NCBI GenBank assembly: GCA_031296115.1
Contig: JARLGI010000023.1
Span: forward strand, 62,001-126,000
Length of the DNA: 64,000 bases
Direction of reading: 5' to 3'
Source: Acidobacteriota bacterium
Lineage (GTDB): Bacteria > Acidobacteriota > Terriglobia > Terriglobales > Acidobacteriaceae
The notes beneath the pieces are model-generated. The model did no database searches. It saw only the letters and a program-made list of their open reading frames with translations, and was not told the DNA's origin. A program made the translations under genes and the position numbers. Positions 16,022 to 24,678 of the stretch are shown here, piece by piece. Numbering within the stretch: the first letter of the stretch is position 1; each line of letters begins with the position of its first letter.

Positions 16022-17320
16022 TCACGAAATGGCGTGCGGTTCCGACTTCGCAGACTGGAAGAGTTCCTTACTGGCACTCTGCATGCGACTGGCACGCTTG
16101 GCGGCGTACATCGCATTGTCGGCGGCGGCACGAAGCGAGTCGGTATCGATACCGTCGTCCGGATACAGCGCAAAGCCGATACTAACGCTGGCGCTGATCA
16201 AATTCCCTTCCAGCCTGAACGGAATGCTCAGCGCCGACTTCAGCGCCGAGACCAGGACCTCCGCGCCCTGCGGGCTGGCGATCTCACTGATTACCGTGAA
16301 CTCGTCACCCCCGCTGCGCGACAGCGTGTCAGACACGCGCATGCGGGTGGTCAGCCGCAAGACCGTGTGCTGGAGCAGCAGGTCACCAATCCTATGCCCG
16401 TAGGTATCGTTCACTTCCTTAAAGTTATCCAAGTCGAGCAGCAAGACGGCCAGTTTGTTGCTCGACCGTTTGGCGTGAGCCATGGCCTGGTCCATACGGT
16501 CCAGCAACAGGCGCAGGTTAGGCAGGCCGGTGAGTTCGTCGTGATGCGCGAGATATTCGCTGCGCTGGATTTGGTCTTCCAGCAGCGTGAGAATCATGCC
16601 GACCGCCACGAAGTACTTGGGAAGGTTCCATACCTCCGACTCCACATGAGCCGTCGGCACGTAGGCCGTCAAGAGGTAGTAGCAGGGAAACACGGCTCCC
16701 CACGCAACAAAGCCGCCCGATGTGGTGAGCACCCCGGCGGTGGACCGGGGGAAGCGCAACCAATACAAAACCGCGGCAGCAAGGTTGAGGGAGAACAGAA
16801 GCACGGTCAACCCGATATCAGTGTGGTTGCGCGCAACGCAATAAGCCATGACCACTGAAACCAACAGGGAGGCGGTCACGAGACCGGCCACGTAAAGGGT
16901 CAGTTTGCGATAATACTGCCAGGCCAGCAGCACCGTGCTGCTAAAGGCAAGCACGATCACGGCGTAGAAGAAAGCGTGCGACGTAATATTCCAGATCGGT
17001 GCATTGGTATATAGGAGTGAAGGAATTCCCAACCCGGCTGCCATCATGTACTGGTGCCGCCGGTCTTCGGCCATGGGGGAAAAAGAGATCAGGAAAACGA
17101 TGGTCGCCAATTCCAGGAAGCTGAGGTTGCAGGCCGACATCCAGCGTGCCCAAGCCCCTTGCCCAACCTGCACGAACTGGGCAACAAAGTGAACCAGTAC
17201 CAGGAACCAGCCCGTCAGCCAAAGTTCCAGGCGCTCGGTGTTCCTCTGCCGCAGGATGGCACGGAAGACTGCCACCAGGATGGCCAGGGCGAAGAGGCTC
17301 GGTATGACATCATAGTTCAT
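16022..17320 (-). CDS. Membrane-bound diguanylate cyclase (GGDEF)
   Basis: 432 residues. Residues ~1-235 contain seven or so hydrophobic helices in MASE-like arrangement (for example IPSLFALAILVAVFRAIL at the start). The catalytic domain (~265-425) has DELTGLPNLRLLLDRM, LDLDNFKEVNDTYGHRIGD and SRSGGDEFTVI, i.e. an intact GGDEF active site. RVSD lies exactly five residues before GGDEF, matching the RxxD inhibitory I-site, so c-di-GMP feedback is likely. No EAL domain. The membrane part presumably senses a signal. It follows the UDG gene by ~50 bp in the same direction. Confidence 0.93.
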   Translation of the reverse strand: MNYDVIPSLFALAILVAVFRAILRQRNTERLELWLTGWFLVLVHFVAQFVQVGQGAWARWMSACNLSFLELATIVFLISFSPMAEDRRHQYMMAAGLGIPSLLYTNAPIWNITSHAFFYAVIVLAFSSTVLLAWQYYRKLTLYVAGLVTASLLVSVVMAYCVARNHTDIGLTVLLFSLNLAAAVLYWLRFPRSTAGVLTTSGGFVAWGAVFPCYYLLTAYVPTAHVESEVWNLPKYFVAVGMILTLLEDQIQRSEYLAHHDELTGLPNLRLLLDRMDQAMAHAKRSSNKLAVLLLDLDNFKEVNDTYGHRIGDLLLQHTVLRLTTRMRVSDTLSRSGGDEFTVISEIASPQGAEVLVSALKSALSIPFRLEGNLISASVSIGFALYPDDGIDTDSLRAAADNAMYAAKRASRMQSASKELFQSAKSEPHAIS

Positions 17321-17372
17321 GACGCTGTTACTTAGAACGATGGCTTAGGTGGAGGCCGGCTGTCAAACGATT

Positions 17373-18260
17373 TCAGGGGTTTTCTGGGTTCGCTTCCCTT
17401 TTTGGGGCGCTTAAGCCGAGATGCCGCATGACCATTTGCAGGTCCTTCCACGCCTCTTTCTTCTGCCGCGGATCCCGCAACAGGAAAGCTGGATGATAGG
17501 TAACGACCAACTTGCATTCCAGGGGTTCGCCGCCGGTGAGCGTGCCTGGCGGCGAGAAATCATAGAAACGTCCCCGAAGTGAGGCCATGGAATCGTTCAG
17601 GCCAAGCAGGTGCTTGGCCGCGGTCGCGCCCAAAGCAACGATGACCTTGGGCTGGATCACGCTGATCTGGCGCATGAGGAAGGGCGAGCAGGTCTCACAC
17701 TCGTCCCGCTCCGGCGTGCGATTGCCGGGTGGACGGCACTTCACGATGTTGGCAATGTACACCTGTTCGCGCTTCAGACCCATGGCGGCAATCATGTTGT
17801 TCAGCAACTGTCCAGCGCGGCCGACGAACGGCAGGCCCTGCGCGTCTTCATCCGCCCCCGGACCTTCGCCAATGAACATCAACTCAGCGTTCGGAGCGCC
17901 TGTCCCGAAGACAATCTGTTTCCGCCCCTGCTTCGCCAGCTTGCAGCGCTGACAGTTCGGGCCGATGTCGTCCAGGATCAAGCGTAACCGCGCGCTGCGG
18001 TCTTCCAATTCCGCCGGGCGCCTCTCCGCCTTTGCAGAGGCCCCCGTATTTGCGGAAGGAAGATACGACTCTTCCGATATCGTCTCCGCTTCGGCCTCCA
18101 ATTCGTCTGCGATCGCGGCCAACCCATCAATCAATTCCGCGCCGGGATCCGGGGTCGTCGGCCTGCTAACTTCCCGGCGATACAACGGCCCGACACCTAG
18201 TTCGCGATAGAACTGAAGGCGTTCGAGCAATGCGGCTCTGATGTTTGGGTCGAGGGTCAT
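17373..18260 (-). CDS. Family 4 uracil-DNA glycosylase (Fe-S type)
   Basis: 295 residues. The ~90-residue N-terminal extension is acidic and poorly conserved; the enzyme core starts at [19 protein letters not shown]. Motif 1 is [20 protein letters not shown] (family: GExPGxxED), motif 2 is TYHPAFLLR. Four cysteines expected to hold the 4Fe-4S cluster are visible (CQRC, then the first C of KCRPPG and CETC). It removes uracil from DNA after cytosine deamination. Often misannotated as a phage DNA polymerase-like protein. Downstream of coaBC by ~100 bp. Confidence 0.92.
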   Translation of the reverse strand: MTLDPNIRAALLERLQFYRELGVGPLYRREVSRPTTPDPGAELIDGLAAIADELEAEAETISEESYLPSANTGASAKAERRPAELEDRSARLRLILDDIGPNCQRCKLAKQGRKQIVFGTGAPNAELMFIGEGPGADEDAQGLPFVGRAGQLLNNMIAAMGLKREQVYIANIVKCRPPGNRTPERDECETCSPFLMRQISVIQPKVIVALGATAAKHLLGLNDSMASLRGRFYDFSPPGTLTGGEPLECKLVVTYHPAFLLRDPRQKKEAWKDLQMVMRHLGLSAPKREANPENP

Positions 18261-18366
18261 TGGATCGTCGCGGGGTCACCGCCGGGAAGTCTGGAATACA
18301 AAGTATGGCATGCCTGGTGGCGTTCTTTCGAGGCTGGTGAGAAAATTGCGATGGCTCGGGACCGGG

Positions 18367-19602
18367 CTAGTCAGCGAAGATCGCCGCAGCCGGATGTGGC
18401 TGCCGGATGCGCAGAGCGGCATCGAGGATCCTCTGCGCGACGTCCAACTTGCTGGCTTCCGGCACGAGAATCGCATCGCCGGCAGTGACGATAGTCACCT
18501 CATTCCGTTCCGAATTGAAACCGATGCCCGGGCGCGAAACGTCGTTGACCACGATTGCGTCTACCAACTTCCGGGTCAGCTTGTCGCGGGCATTCTCCAG
18601 AAGGCTTTGCGTTTCGGCAGCAAAGCCGATGAGCACCGGCGTGCGTTTCCCGGCGGCGTGGCGCAGGCTGCCAAGGTCAGCTAGGATGTCGGCGTTAGGC
18701 TCGAGTTGCAGCTCAATCGCGCCGTTGCGCTTGATCTTCTCCGGCGAAATGCTCTTGACGTGAAAGTCGGCCACGGCCGCTGCCATGATGATGACGTCAC
18801 ACCGCTCCCAGCGGTCGAGCACCGCCGTACGCATCTGCTGGGCTGTCTCGACAAAAATCGTCTCGGCGGCGGCAGGTGGTTGCAGGGCAGTCGGCCCACT
18901 CACCAGAATGACCTTCGCTGCGCGACGCAGCGCCGCTTCCGCCAGGGCGTATCCCATCTTGCCGCTGGAGCGATTGCCCAGGTAGCGTACCGGGTCGATG
19001 GGCTCATGGGTGGGACCGGCGGTGACCAGCACCGTCTGGCCCGCAAGATCTTGTGCCATGCCGAGTTGCTCGAGCGTGGCGGCAACAATCTGTTCCGGCT
19101 CCGCCAGTCGCCCGGCGCCGACCATGCCGCAGGCCAGGTATCCGCTGCCCGGCTCGACAATGTGCACGCCACGGCGGCGCAGGATGTCGAGGTTGGCCTG
19201 CGTAGCGGGATGTTCCCACATGTTGACGTTCATGGCGGGAGCGATGATCACGGGAGCTTTGGTGGCAAGATAAAGGGTGCTGAGGAAGTCGTTGGCAATG
19301 CCTTGGGCAAATTTCGCGATGGTATCGGCGGTGGCCGGAGCGACCAGCAATGCGTCCAGGGATTGCGCAACGGAAATATGTTCGACCGCGGAGTCCAGGT
19401 TAGGCTGTTCGGCACCGGCGCTGAACATGCTGGTAATGACCTTCTCGCCGGAAAGCGCCGCGAAAGTCAGCGGGCGGACGAATTCTTGCGCCGCGGCGGT
19501 CATGATGACCTGCACGCGCGCGCCGCGCTCTTGCAGCTGGCGGACAATTTCCGCTGCCTTGTAGGCGGCGATGCCGCCACTTACGCCCAATGCAATTTTC
19601 AT
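18367..19602 (-). CDS. coaBC: Bifunctional phosphopantothenoylcysteine decarboxylase / phosphopantothenate-cysteine ligase
   Basis: 411 residues from ATG 19602 (MKIALGVSGGIAAYKAAEI), chosen over an upstream in-frame start because family proteins begin here and AAGG lies 8 nt before it. CoaC flavoprotein half (1-~180) has the catalytic His in SAVEHISVA and the PAMNVNMWEHPAT loop with the decarboxylase signature. CoaB half (~190-411) has TAGPTHEPIDPVRYLGNRSS, the IMAAAVADF block, and IKRN. Together they turn 4'-phosphopantothenate into 4'-phosphopantetheine for CoA synthesis. Part of the conserved gmk-rpoZ-coaBC string. Confidence 0.96.
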   Translation of the reverse strand: MKIALGVSGGIAAYKAAEIVRQLQERGARVQVIMTAAAQEFVRPLTFAALSGEKVITSMFSAGAEQPNLDSAVEHISVAQSLDALLVAPATADTIAKFAQGIANDFLSTLYLATKAPVIIAPAMNVNMWEHPATQANLDILRRRGVHIVEPGSGYLACGMVGAGRLAEPEQIVAATLEQLGMAQDLAGQTVLVTAGPTHEPIDPVRYLGNRSSGKMGYALAEAALRRAAKVILVSGPTALQPPAAAETIFVETAQQMRTAVLDRWERCDVIIMAAAVADFHVKSISPEKIKRNGAIELQLEPNADILADLGSLRHAAGKRTPVLIGFAAETQSLLENARDKLTRKLVDAIVVNDVSRPGIGFNSERNEVTIVTAGDAILVPEASKLDVAQRILDAALRIRQPHPAAAIFAD

Positions 19603-19697
19603 GTTTGCGCCTTGGCCCTCCTCCGCCAGCAACTGCAAGATGTCCGTCCCCATCTACCAGCCAGATGCTGCGGCCATGTGGCGATTCTGGGGCCCGC

Positions 19698-19940
19698 CTA
19701 GTCGTCGCCGTCGTGGCCGACCGGCTCCAGTACTTCGCTGGCCAATTCCGCGGGGCTCTTGGTGGCAGGGGGGATTTCCCACTTCACCCTGCCCGCCTGG
19801 ATCTCTTCCTCCGCGATGCGGCAAGGTTTCCGTGAGTGGGTATCAACGACCGGCCGGGCGCCGTTCTGGATTTGCCGGGCGCGGCGCGCCGCAACCAGGA
19901 CGTAGCGATAATTGCTGTCGAACCCTTCAACCAGTTTCAT
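19698..19940 (-). CDS. rpoZ: RNA polymerase omega subunit
   Basis: 80 residues. MKLVEGFDSNYRYVLVAARR then ARQIQNGARPVV matches the omega N-terminal helices (the usual RYxLVxxxAxRARQL). The C-terminus is acidic, as in other omegas. Omega helps assemble beta' into the core enzyme. It lies 3 bp after gmk stop, in the classic gmk-rpoZ arrangement, and 95 bp before coaBC. Confidence 0.93.
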   Translation of the reverse strand: MKLVEGFDSNYRYVLVAARRARQIQNGARPVVDTHSRKPCRIAEEEIQAGRVKWEIPPATKSPAELASEVLEPVGHDGDD

Positions 19941-19943
19941 AGG

Positions 19944-20693
19944 TCACTCCGTGACAGTGGAAGATCGGGAAAGGGCAAACGTCGCCAGAATTGTCTGCAC
20001 TTGCGGCATCATTTGCACGCGCAAGGCACGATCAGCGGCAGCCAGCACATCTTCATCCCGGGCCTTGTTTCCCGTAGTCGATCGTCTGATCCGTTCAGCT
20101 TCCACGATTGACCTCAGGGTGTCGATGGACTGCTCCAACCGGTCGTTGACCAAAATATAGTCGTACCGGGAAAAATTCTCAATTTCTTGTGCCGCGGTCT
20201 GCAGCCTGCGCTGGATGATTTCTTCTGTATTGAAGAGCCGGGCACCGTTGCCCAGCAATTTGCGCTGCTCCTCGTCATCCGCCTCGCTGCGGCGGCGCAA
20301 CCGTCGCTCCAACTCTTCGCGTGAGGGCGGCAGGATAAAGATGCTCACCGCGTCCGACGCTTTCTGTTTCACCTGCGCTGCGCCCTGCACGTCGATGTCG
20401 AGCAGCAAATCGTGCCCGCGCGCCGCGGCTTCGCGCAGGAACCGCCTGGCTGTCCCGTAATAGTTGCCGAACACCTCGGCGTATTCCAGGAACTCGTCTT
20501 CTTCAATCATCCTCTGAAACTCTTCACGGCTAATGAAGAAATATTCGCGCCCCGACTGCTCACTGCCGCGCGGAGGCCGGGTGGTATAGCTGATGGAGAA
20601 TTCCAGGTTGGGCACGATGCGGCGCAGTTCGTTGGTCAGGGTCGACTTCCCCGAACCCGACGGCGCCGAAATGATGAAGATGATTCCGCTCAT
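19944..20693 (-). CDS. gmk: Guanylate kinase
   Basis: 249 residues; the kinase core is the usual ~200 residues with a C-terminal extension of ~45. P-loop SAPSGSGKSTL, the GMP-binding SYTTRPPRGSEQSGREYFF, and LLDIDVQGAAQVK are all present. It phosphorylates GMP to GDP. ATG at 20693 overlaps the yicC stop by 4 bp (ATGA), so the genes are translationally coupled. Confidence 0.96.
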   Translation of the reverse strand: MSGIIFIISAPSGSGKSTLTNELRRIVPNLEFSISYTTRPPRGSEQSGREYFFISREEFQRMIEEDEFLEYAEVFGNYYGTARRFLREAAARGHDLLLDIDVQGAAQVKQKASDAVSIFILPPSREELERRLRRRSEADDEEQRKLLGNGARLFNTEEIIQRRLQTAAQEIENFSRYDYILVNDRLEQSIDTLRSIVEAERIRRSTTGNKARDEDVLAAADRALRVQMMPQVQTILATFALSRSSTVTE

Positions 20694-21580
20694 TCGAGGT
20701 TTTGCACCTGCTCGCGGGCCTTCTCGATCTCCGACTTCATCGCGAGCCCCAATCCAGTGATGCGCAGCGCTTCGCCAGCCACACCCGAGGTCTTGGACAT
20801 CAGGGTGTTGGCTTCGCGGTTCATCTCCTGCAGCAGGAAGTCGAGCTTCTTGCCGACTTCTCCTCCCCCATCCAGCAGTCCGTTGAAGTGCTGGATGTGG
20901 TTCTTCATGCGCACAATTTCTTCCTGGATGTCGCTGCGCTCGGCCAGCATGGCGGCCTCCTGGAGAATGCGGTCGGAGTCCACGTGGGTGTTCAGCAACT
21001 CCTGCATTCGGCCCTGGACCTTCTCATGGTAGGCCCGCAACACCTTGCCGCGCAGCGCATCGAGCTCCTGGGTGACCGAGGACAGGTGCGTCATACGGTT
21101 GCATAACTCGGCCACTGCGCCGCGGCCTTCCTCCTCGCGCATGTGGTTGAGCCGCTCGATGCACTGCTCCAGCGCGCTGGTGACAGCTTCCTCCAGCGCG
21201 GCCGTGGCGTCGCCGTCTTCGAATGCGTTCAGAGCTCCCGGCAACTTCAGCACCGCATTGAGGTCGGGCTCGGCGCTCACCCCAAATTCCTCGGCGACCT
21301 GGCGGAACGTGGCGAGGTATCCACCCACCAACTCACGATTGACGGCGAAGGCTGCGCCGCCAACACGCTCCAGCACCAGTGTCACTTCAATGTGACCGCG
21401 GTGCAGGCGCTCGTTGAGAATGCGGCGGACCTTGATCTCCAGGGGATCCAGTCCCACCGGCAGGCGCAGGTGCAAATCGAGAAAACGGTGATTGACGGAC
21501 TTCAGGCTCAGTGTCAAAGCCTGCTGGTCGTCCACCTGTGCCTTGACCTGCGCATAGCCAGTCATGGAGCGAATGTTCAT
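20690..21580 (-). CDS. yicC: YicC/YloC-family endoribonuclease
   Basis: 296 residues from ATG 21580 (MNIRSMTGYAQVKAQ), the canonical MxxSMTGYA start; an upstream in-frame start would add 18 residues overlapping the ABC gene end. Blocks KSVNHRFLDLHLRLP, and near the C-terminus EMNREANTLMSKT are hallmarks. The family is a hexameric endoribonuclease implicated in RNA turnover. Genetic neighbours gmk and rpoZ are the conserved context in many phyla. Confidence 0.92.
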   Translation of the reverse strand: MNIRSMTGYAQVKAQVDDQQALTLSLKSVNHRFLDLHLRLPVGLDPLEIKVRRILNERLHRGHIEVTLVLERVGGAAFAVNRELVGGYLATFRQVAEEFGVSAEPDLNAVLKLPGALNAFEDGDATAALEEAVTSALEQCIERLNHMREEEGRGAVAELCNRMTHLSSVTQELDALRGKVLRAYHEKVQGRMQELLNTHVDSDRILQEAAMLAERSDIQEEIVRMKNHIQHFNGLLDGGGEVGKKLDFLLQEMNREANTLMSKTSGVAGEALRITGLGLAMKSEIEKAREQVQNLE

Positions 21581-21587
21581 GGCGCAA

Positions 21588-23423
21588 TTACTCGCTTCCG
21601 GGAACGGCCTCGATATCGATGAACTGCAAATCATACAGCCGGCGATAGGTCCCCGTATGCGTCATCAGGCACTCGTGCGACCCTTCGTCGGTGATCATGC
21701 CATTTTCCAGCACCAGAATTCTGTCGGCACGGCGCACCGTGGACAGCCTGTGCGCGATGACAAACACAGTACGGCCAGTCATCAAGTTCTGCAATGCCGA
21801 TTGCACCAGCGACTCGCTCTCGGTGTCGAGCGCGGAGGTGGCTTCGTCGAGAATCAGGATGGGCGCGTTCTTCAGGATGGCGCGGGCAATGGCCAGGCGC
21901 TGGCGTTCGCCGCCGCTCAGGCGGAGGCCGCGCTCGCCGATCCTGGTGTCGTAGCCCTCGGGCAGCATCATGATGAAATCATGCGCCAGTGCGGCACGGG
22001 CAGCGTCTTCCACGGCCTGCTGCGCTATGTCCGGTTGACCATAGGCAATATTGTTGCGCACCGTGTCATTAAACAGAATGGTGTCCTGGGTGACGAGGGC
22101 GATCTGCGATCGCAAGGACGCCACCGTCAAGTCGCGGGCATCGTGGCCGTCGATCAGCAGCCGGCCCTGCGTGGGATCGAAGAAGCGTGGCAGCAGATGC
22201 ACCAGCGTGGTCTTACCCGAGCCACTGGAGCCGACAATGGCCACCACTTCTCCCGGCCGGACTTCCAGGTTGATATCGACCAGGACGTCGCGATGGTCCC
22301 CGCAATTGCGGTAGCTGAAGTACACGTTTTCGAAGCGAATTCCCTGGTGGAACGGCGGCAACTTGACTGCGCCGGGACGCTCGCGCACGTCATCCTGGGC
22401 GTCGAGGAACTTGAAGATCTCCGACGACGCGCCCAGGGCCTGCTGAAAGTTGTTGTTGAACTGCCCGAACTTGCGCACCGGTTCGTACAGCTTGAAAACG
22501 GCGATGATGAATGCCAGGAAAATGCCTTCGGTGAAGACATGGTGCTTGATGTACTCACGCCCGATGAGGATGAGGGCGGCGATGGCGATCGCGCCGAAGA
22601 TGTCCATCATGGGCGAACTGATAGCGGCGGCGCTCACCGACCTCAAGTTGGCCTTGAAAAGACGGCGGGCCGCTTCACGGAAACGGCCCGTCTCCCAGGC
22701 TTCCATGCAAAACGCCTTCACCACCCGCACGCCGGTGATGGTCTCGTGCAGGATGTTCTGGATTTCCGCCAGCTTGTCTTGTCCTTTGCGGGTGGTAGAA
22801 CGCACGCGCTGCCCGATGCGCCGCGCCGCCATCACCACGAACGGAACGAAGATGGCGAGCACCCAGGTGAGCCGGCCGCCCAGGAAGATGACCACCACCG
22901 CCGTGAAGATGAGGGTGAAGAACTGCTGCAGGAACTCGGCAAGCACCGTCGAGAGCGCGTACTGCACACGCTCGATATCGTTCACGATCGTCGAGAGCAA
23001 AGTGCCGGTGGTGTACTTCTGGAAAAACGCGATGGAGCGCCGCAGGGTAGCGGTGTACAGCTCATTGCGCAGGTCCGTGATCATGCCGAAGCCGGCATAG
23101 TTCACCAGGTACGTTCCCAGGTAGTCGAATATCCCCTTTAGCACCGTGGAGACGACCAAGGCAAACGCCACCATGGTCCACACGTTATGGAAATGCTCAG
23201 GGACGAACCAGCTCAGGTCAATTGTTTGTTGGGTGAACGGCATGCGGAATAGCGGCAAATCGCGCGACTGCGTCGAGGGGTTCAGCACGCGGTCGAAGAT
23301 GGGACCAATCAGCAGCAGCCGGAAGGCGTCAAACAGTCCGACCAGCGCCATGGAGATCACCGACGCCAGCAGGTAAAACCAGTAAGGCCGGACATAACGC
23401 AGAAGCCGGTTCAGTTGGCGCAT
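21588..23423 (-). CDS. ABC exporter, MsbA-like (fused permease-ATPase)
   Basis: 611 residues. Six-helix exporter domain (~1-330; starts LLRYVRPYWFYLLASVIS) and nucleotide-binding domain (~350-600) with Walker A GSSGSGKTTLVHLL, Q-loop ALVTQDTILFNDTV, signature LSGGERQRLAIARA, Walker B ILILDEATSALD and H-loop VIAHRLSTV, all intact. It works as a homodimer. By family and by position next to envelope/nucleotide genes it may flip lipid A or another lipid, but no LPS genes are adjacent, so the substrate is an inference. It ends 7 bp before yicC starts. Confidence 0.9.
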   Translation of the reverse strand: MRQLNRLLRYVRPYWFYLLASVISMALVGLFDAFRLLLIGPIFDRVLNPSTQSRDLPLFRMPFTQQTIDLSWFVPEHFHNVWTMVAFALVVSTVLKGIFDYLGTYLVNYAGFGMITDLRNELYTATLRRSIAFFQKYTTGTLLSTIVNDIERVQYALSTVLAEFLQQFFTLIFTAVVVIFLGGRLTWVLAIFVPFVVMAARRIGQRVRSTTRKGQDKLAEIQNILHETITGVRVVKAFCMEAWETGRFREAARRLFKANLRSVSAAAISSPMMDIFGAIAIAALILIGREYIKHHVFTEGIFLAFIIAVFKLYEPVRKFGQFNNNFQQALGASSEIFKFLDAQDDVRERPGAVKLPPFHQGIRFENVYFSYRNCGDHRDVLVDINLEVRPGEVVAIVGSSGSGKTTLVHLLPRFFDPTQGRLLIDGHDARDLTVASLRSQIALVTQDTILFNDTVRNNIAYGQPDIAQQAVEDAARAALAHDFIMMLPEGYDTRIGERGLRLSGGERQRLAIARAILKNAPILILDEATSALDTESESLVQSALQNLMTGRTVFVIAHRLSTVRRADRILVLENGMITDEGSHECLMTHTGTYRRLYDLQFIDIEAVPGSE

Positions 23424-23541
23424 AGTCCCCGCAGGTTACGGCGCTGAATGGCAGGCCGGAACGCTATAGAACAGTTGACGTGCAATTATTGATTTTACTG
23501 GATTTCCGGGCGGGGACGAAGCGGGAGAACTGCGCGGGAAG

Positions 23542-24480
23542 CTATGTCGCCACCGGCGAGTCCCGGTGCACCACTTTCACGTTGTACCCCGCCTTGACCA
23601 GCCGCTTCTGGACATCCTCGGCGATCATCACCGAGCGGTGCTTGCCGCCGGTGCATCCGAAAGCAATGGTCAGATAGCTCTTCCCTTCCACGATGTAGTG
23701 CGGGATCAGGTAGACGAGCAGCTCGGAGATGCGGCGGATGAATTCCTTCGTCTGGGGAAACGAACGAATGTATTTCGCAACCTCGGGATGCTGACCGGTG
23801 TGGGGACGGAACTTGGGAATGAAGTGCGGGTTCGGCAGAAAGCGCACATCAAAGACCAGGTCAGCGTCTTCCGGCACGCCCTCGCGGTAGCCGAAACTCA
23901 CGCACGAGATGAGGATGTTCTTGTCGCGATTGCCGGCGTGGAAGCGCTCCGTCAGCAGCGCGCGCAACTCGTGCACGTTGAACTTCGTGGTGTCCACCAC
24001 CAGGTCGGCCAAGGCGCGCAAAGGTCTCAGGCGGCGGCGTTCTGCCGTCAGCGAGGCCTTCACGGTATTCTGCTGTCCCAAGGGGTGCGGCCGGCGCGTC
24101 TCGCTGTAGCGACGTACCAGCGCCTCTTCGTCTGCCTCCAGGAAGAGAACAGTGGTCTTCAGCATCCGCCGTAGCGAGCCCAGAATCTGCGGCAGCTTGT
24201 CCAGCCGCGCGCCCTCGCGGATATCCACCACCAACGCTGCGCGCTGGATCTCCAGCGAGTCCAGCACCAGTTCGGCAAAATTCGAGATCAACCCGACCGG
24301 CAGGTTGTCCACGCAGTAATAGCCGAGATCTTCAAAAGTCTTGAGGGCGGAGGCTTTACCCGCGCCGCTCATGCCTGAGATGAGAACCAGTTCATGATGA
24401 TCGCGGCTAGGCGGCAGGGGAATGGACTGTGCCTTACCCGGCTTCGTAGTGGCTGGACGTCCGGTTTTCTTGGAGGGCAT
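23542..24480 (-). CDS. rapZ: RNase adapter protein RapZ (nucleotide-binding, YvcJ family)
   Basis: 312 residues. P-loop GMSGAGKASALKTFEDLGYY (residues 36 on) followed by CVDNLPVGLI, the RapZ signature; the P-loop ends GKA instead of the more common GKS. The C-terminal domain has PNPHFIPKFRPHTG and IAFGCTGGKHRSV, highly conserved in the family. In E. coli RapZ directs RNase E to GlmZ sRNA; elsewhere the role is less clear. The first gene of the leftward housekeeping run, ~120 bp before the ABC exporter. Confidence 0.94.
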   Translation of the reverse strand: MPSKKTGRPATTKPGKAQSIPLPPSRDHHELVLISGMSGAGKASALKTFEDLGYYCVDNLPVGLISNFAELVLDSLEIQRAALVVDIREGARLDKLPQILGSLRRMLKTTVLFLEADEEALVRRYSETRRPHPLGQQNTVKASLTAERRRLRPLRALADLVVDTTKFNVHELRALLTERFHAGNRDKNILISCVSFGYREGVPEDADLVFDVRFLPNPHFIPKFRPHTGQHPEVAKYIRSFPQTKEFIRRISELLVYLIPHYIVEGKSYLTIAFGCTGGKHRSVMIAEDVQKRLVKAGYNVKVVHRDSPVAT

Positions 24481-24584
24481 GGTCTTGCAATTCCCCGCTG
24501 GCCGAGATTACCAGAGTTGCTTCCCCGGCGTCAGCAGTACCCCCGGCCACAAGCCAAGAAACACCAGGGGAGCACCAGAATTGC

Positions 24585-24614
24585 ATGACTTTCCGCTGGA
24601 AGTCTTGCTATAGT
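24585..24614 (+). promoter_or_regulatory. Possible promoter of the CsgG-like/caspase locus
   Basis: TATAGT at 24609-24614 is a good -10 match; a weak -35 (ATGACTT, 24585-24591) lies 17 bp upstream. It is the only promoter-like sequence noticed in the 198-bp gap before the gene at 24679. Tentative. Confidence 0.3.
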
Positions 24615-24678
24615 GTCGGGAAAATCTGGCTGCCATTCTTGCGGCTTTCACACCTCTGGTAGAAGGAAGGCGAGGCAC

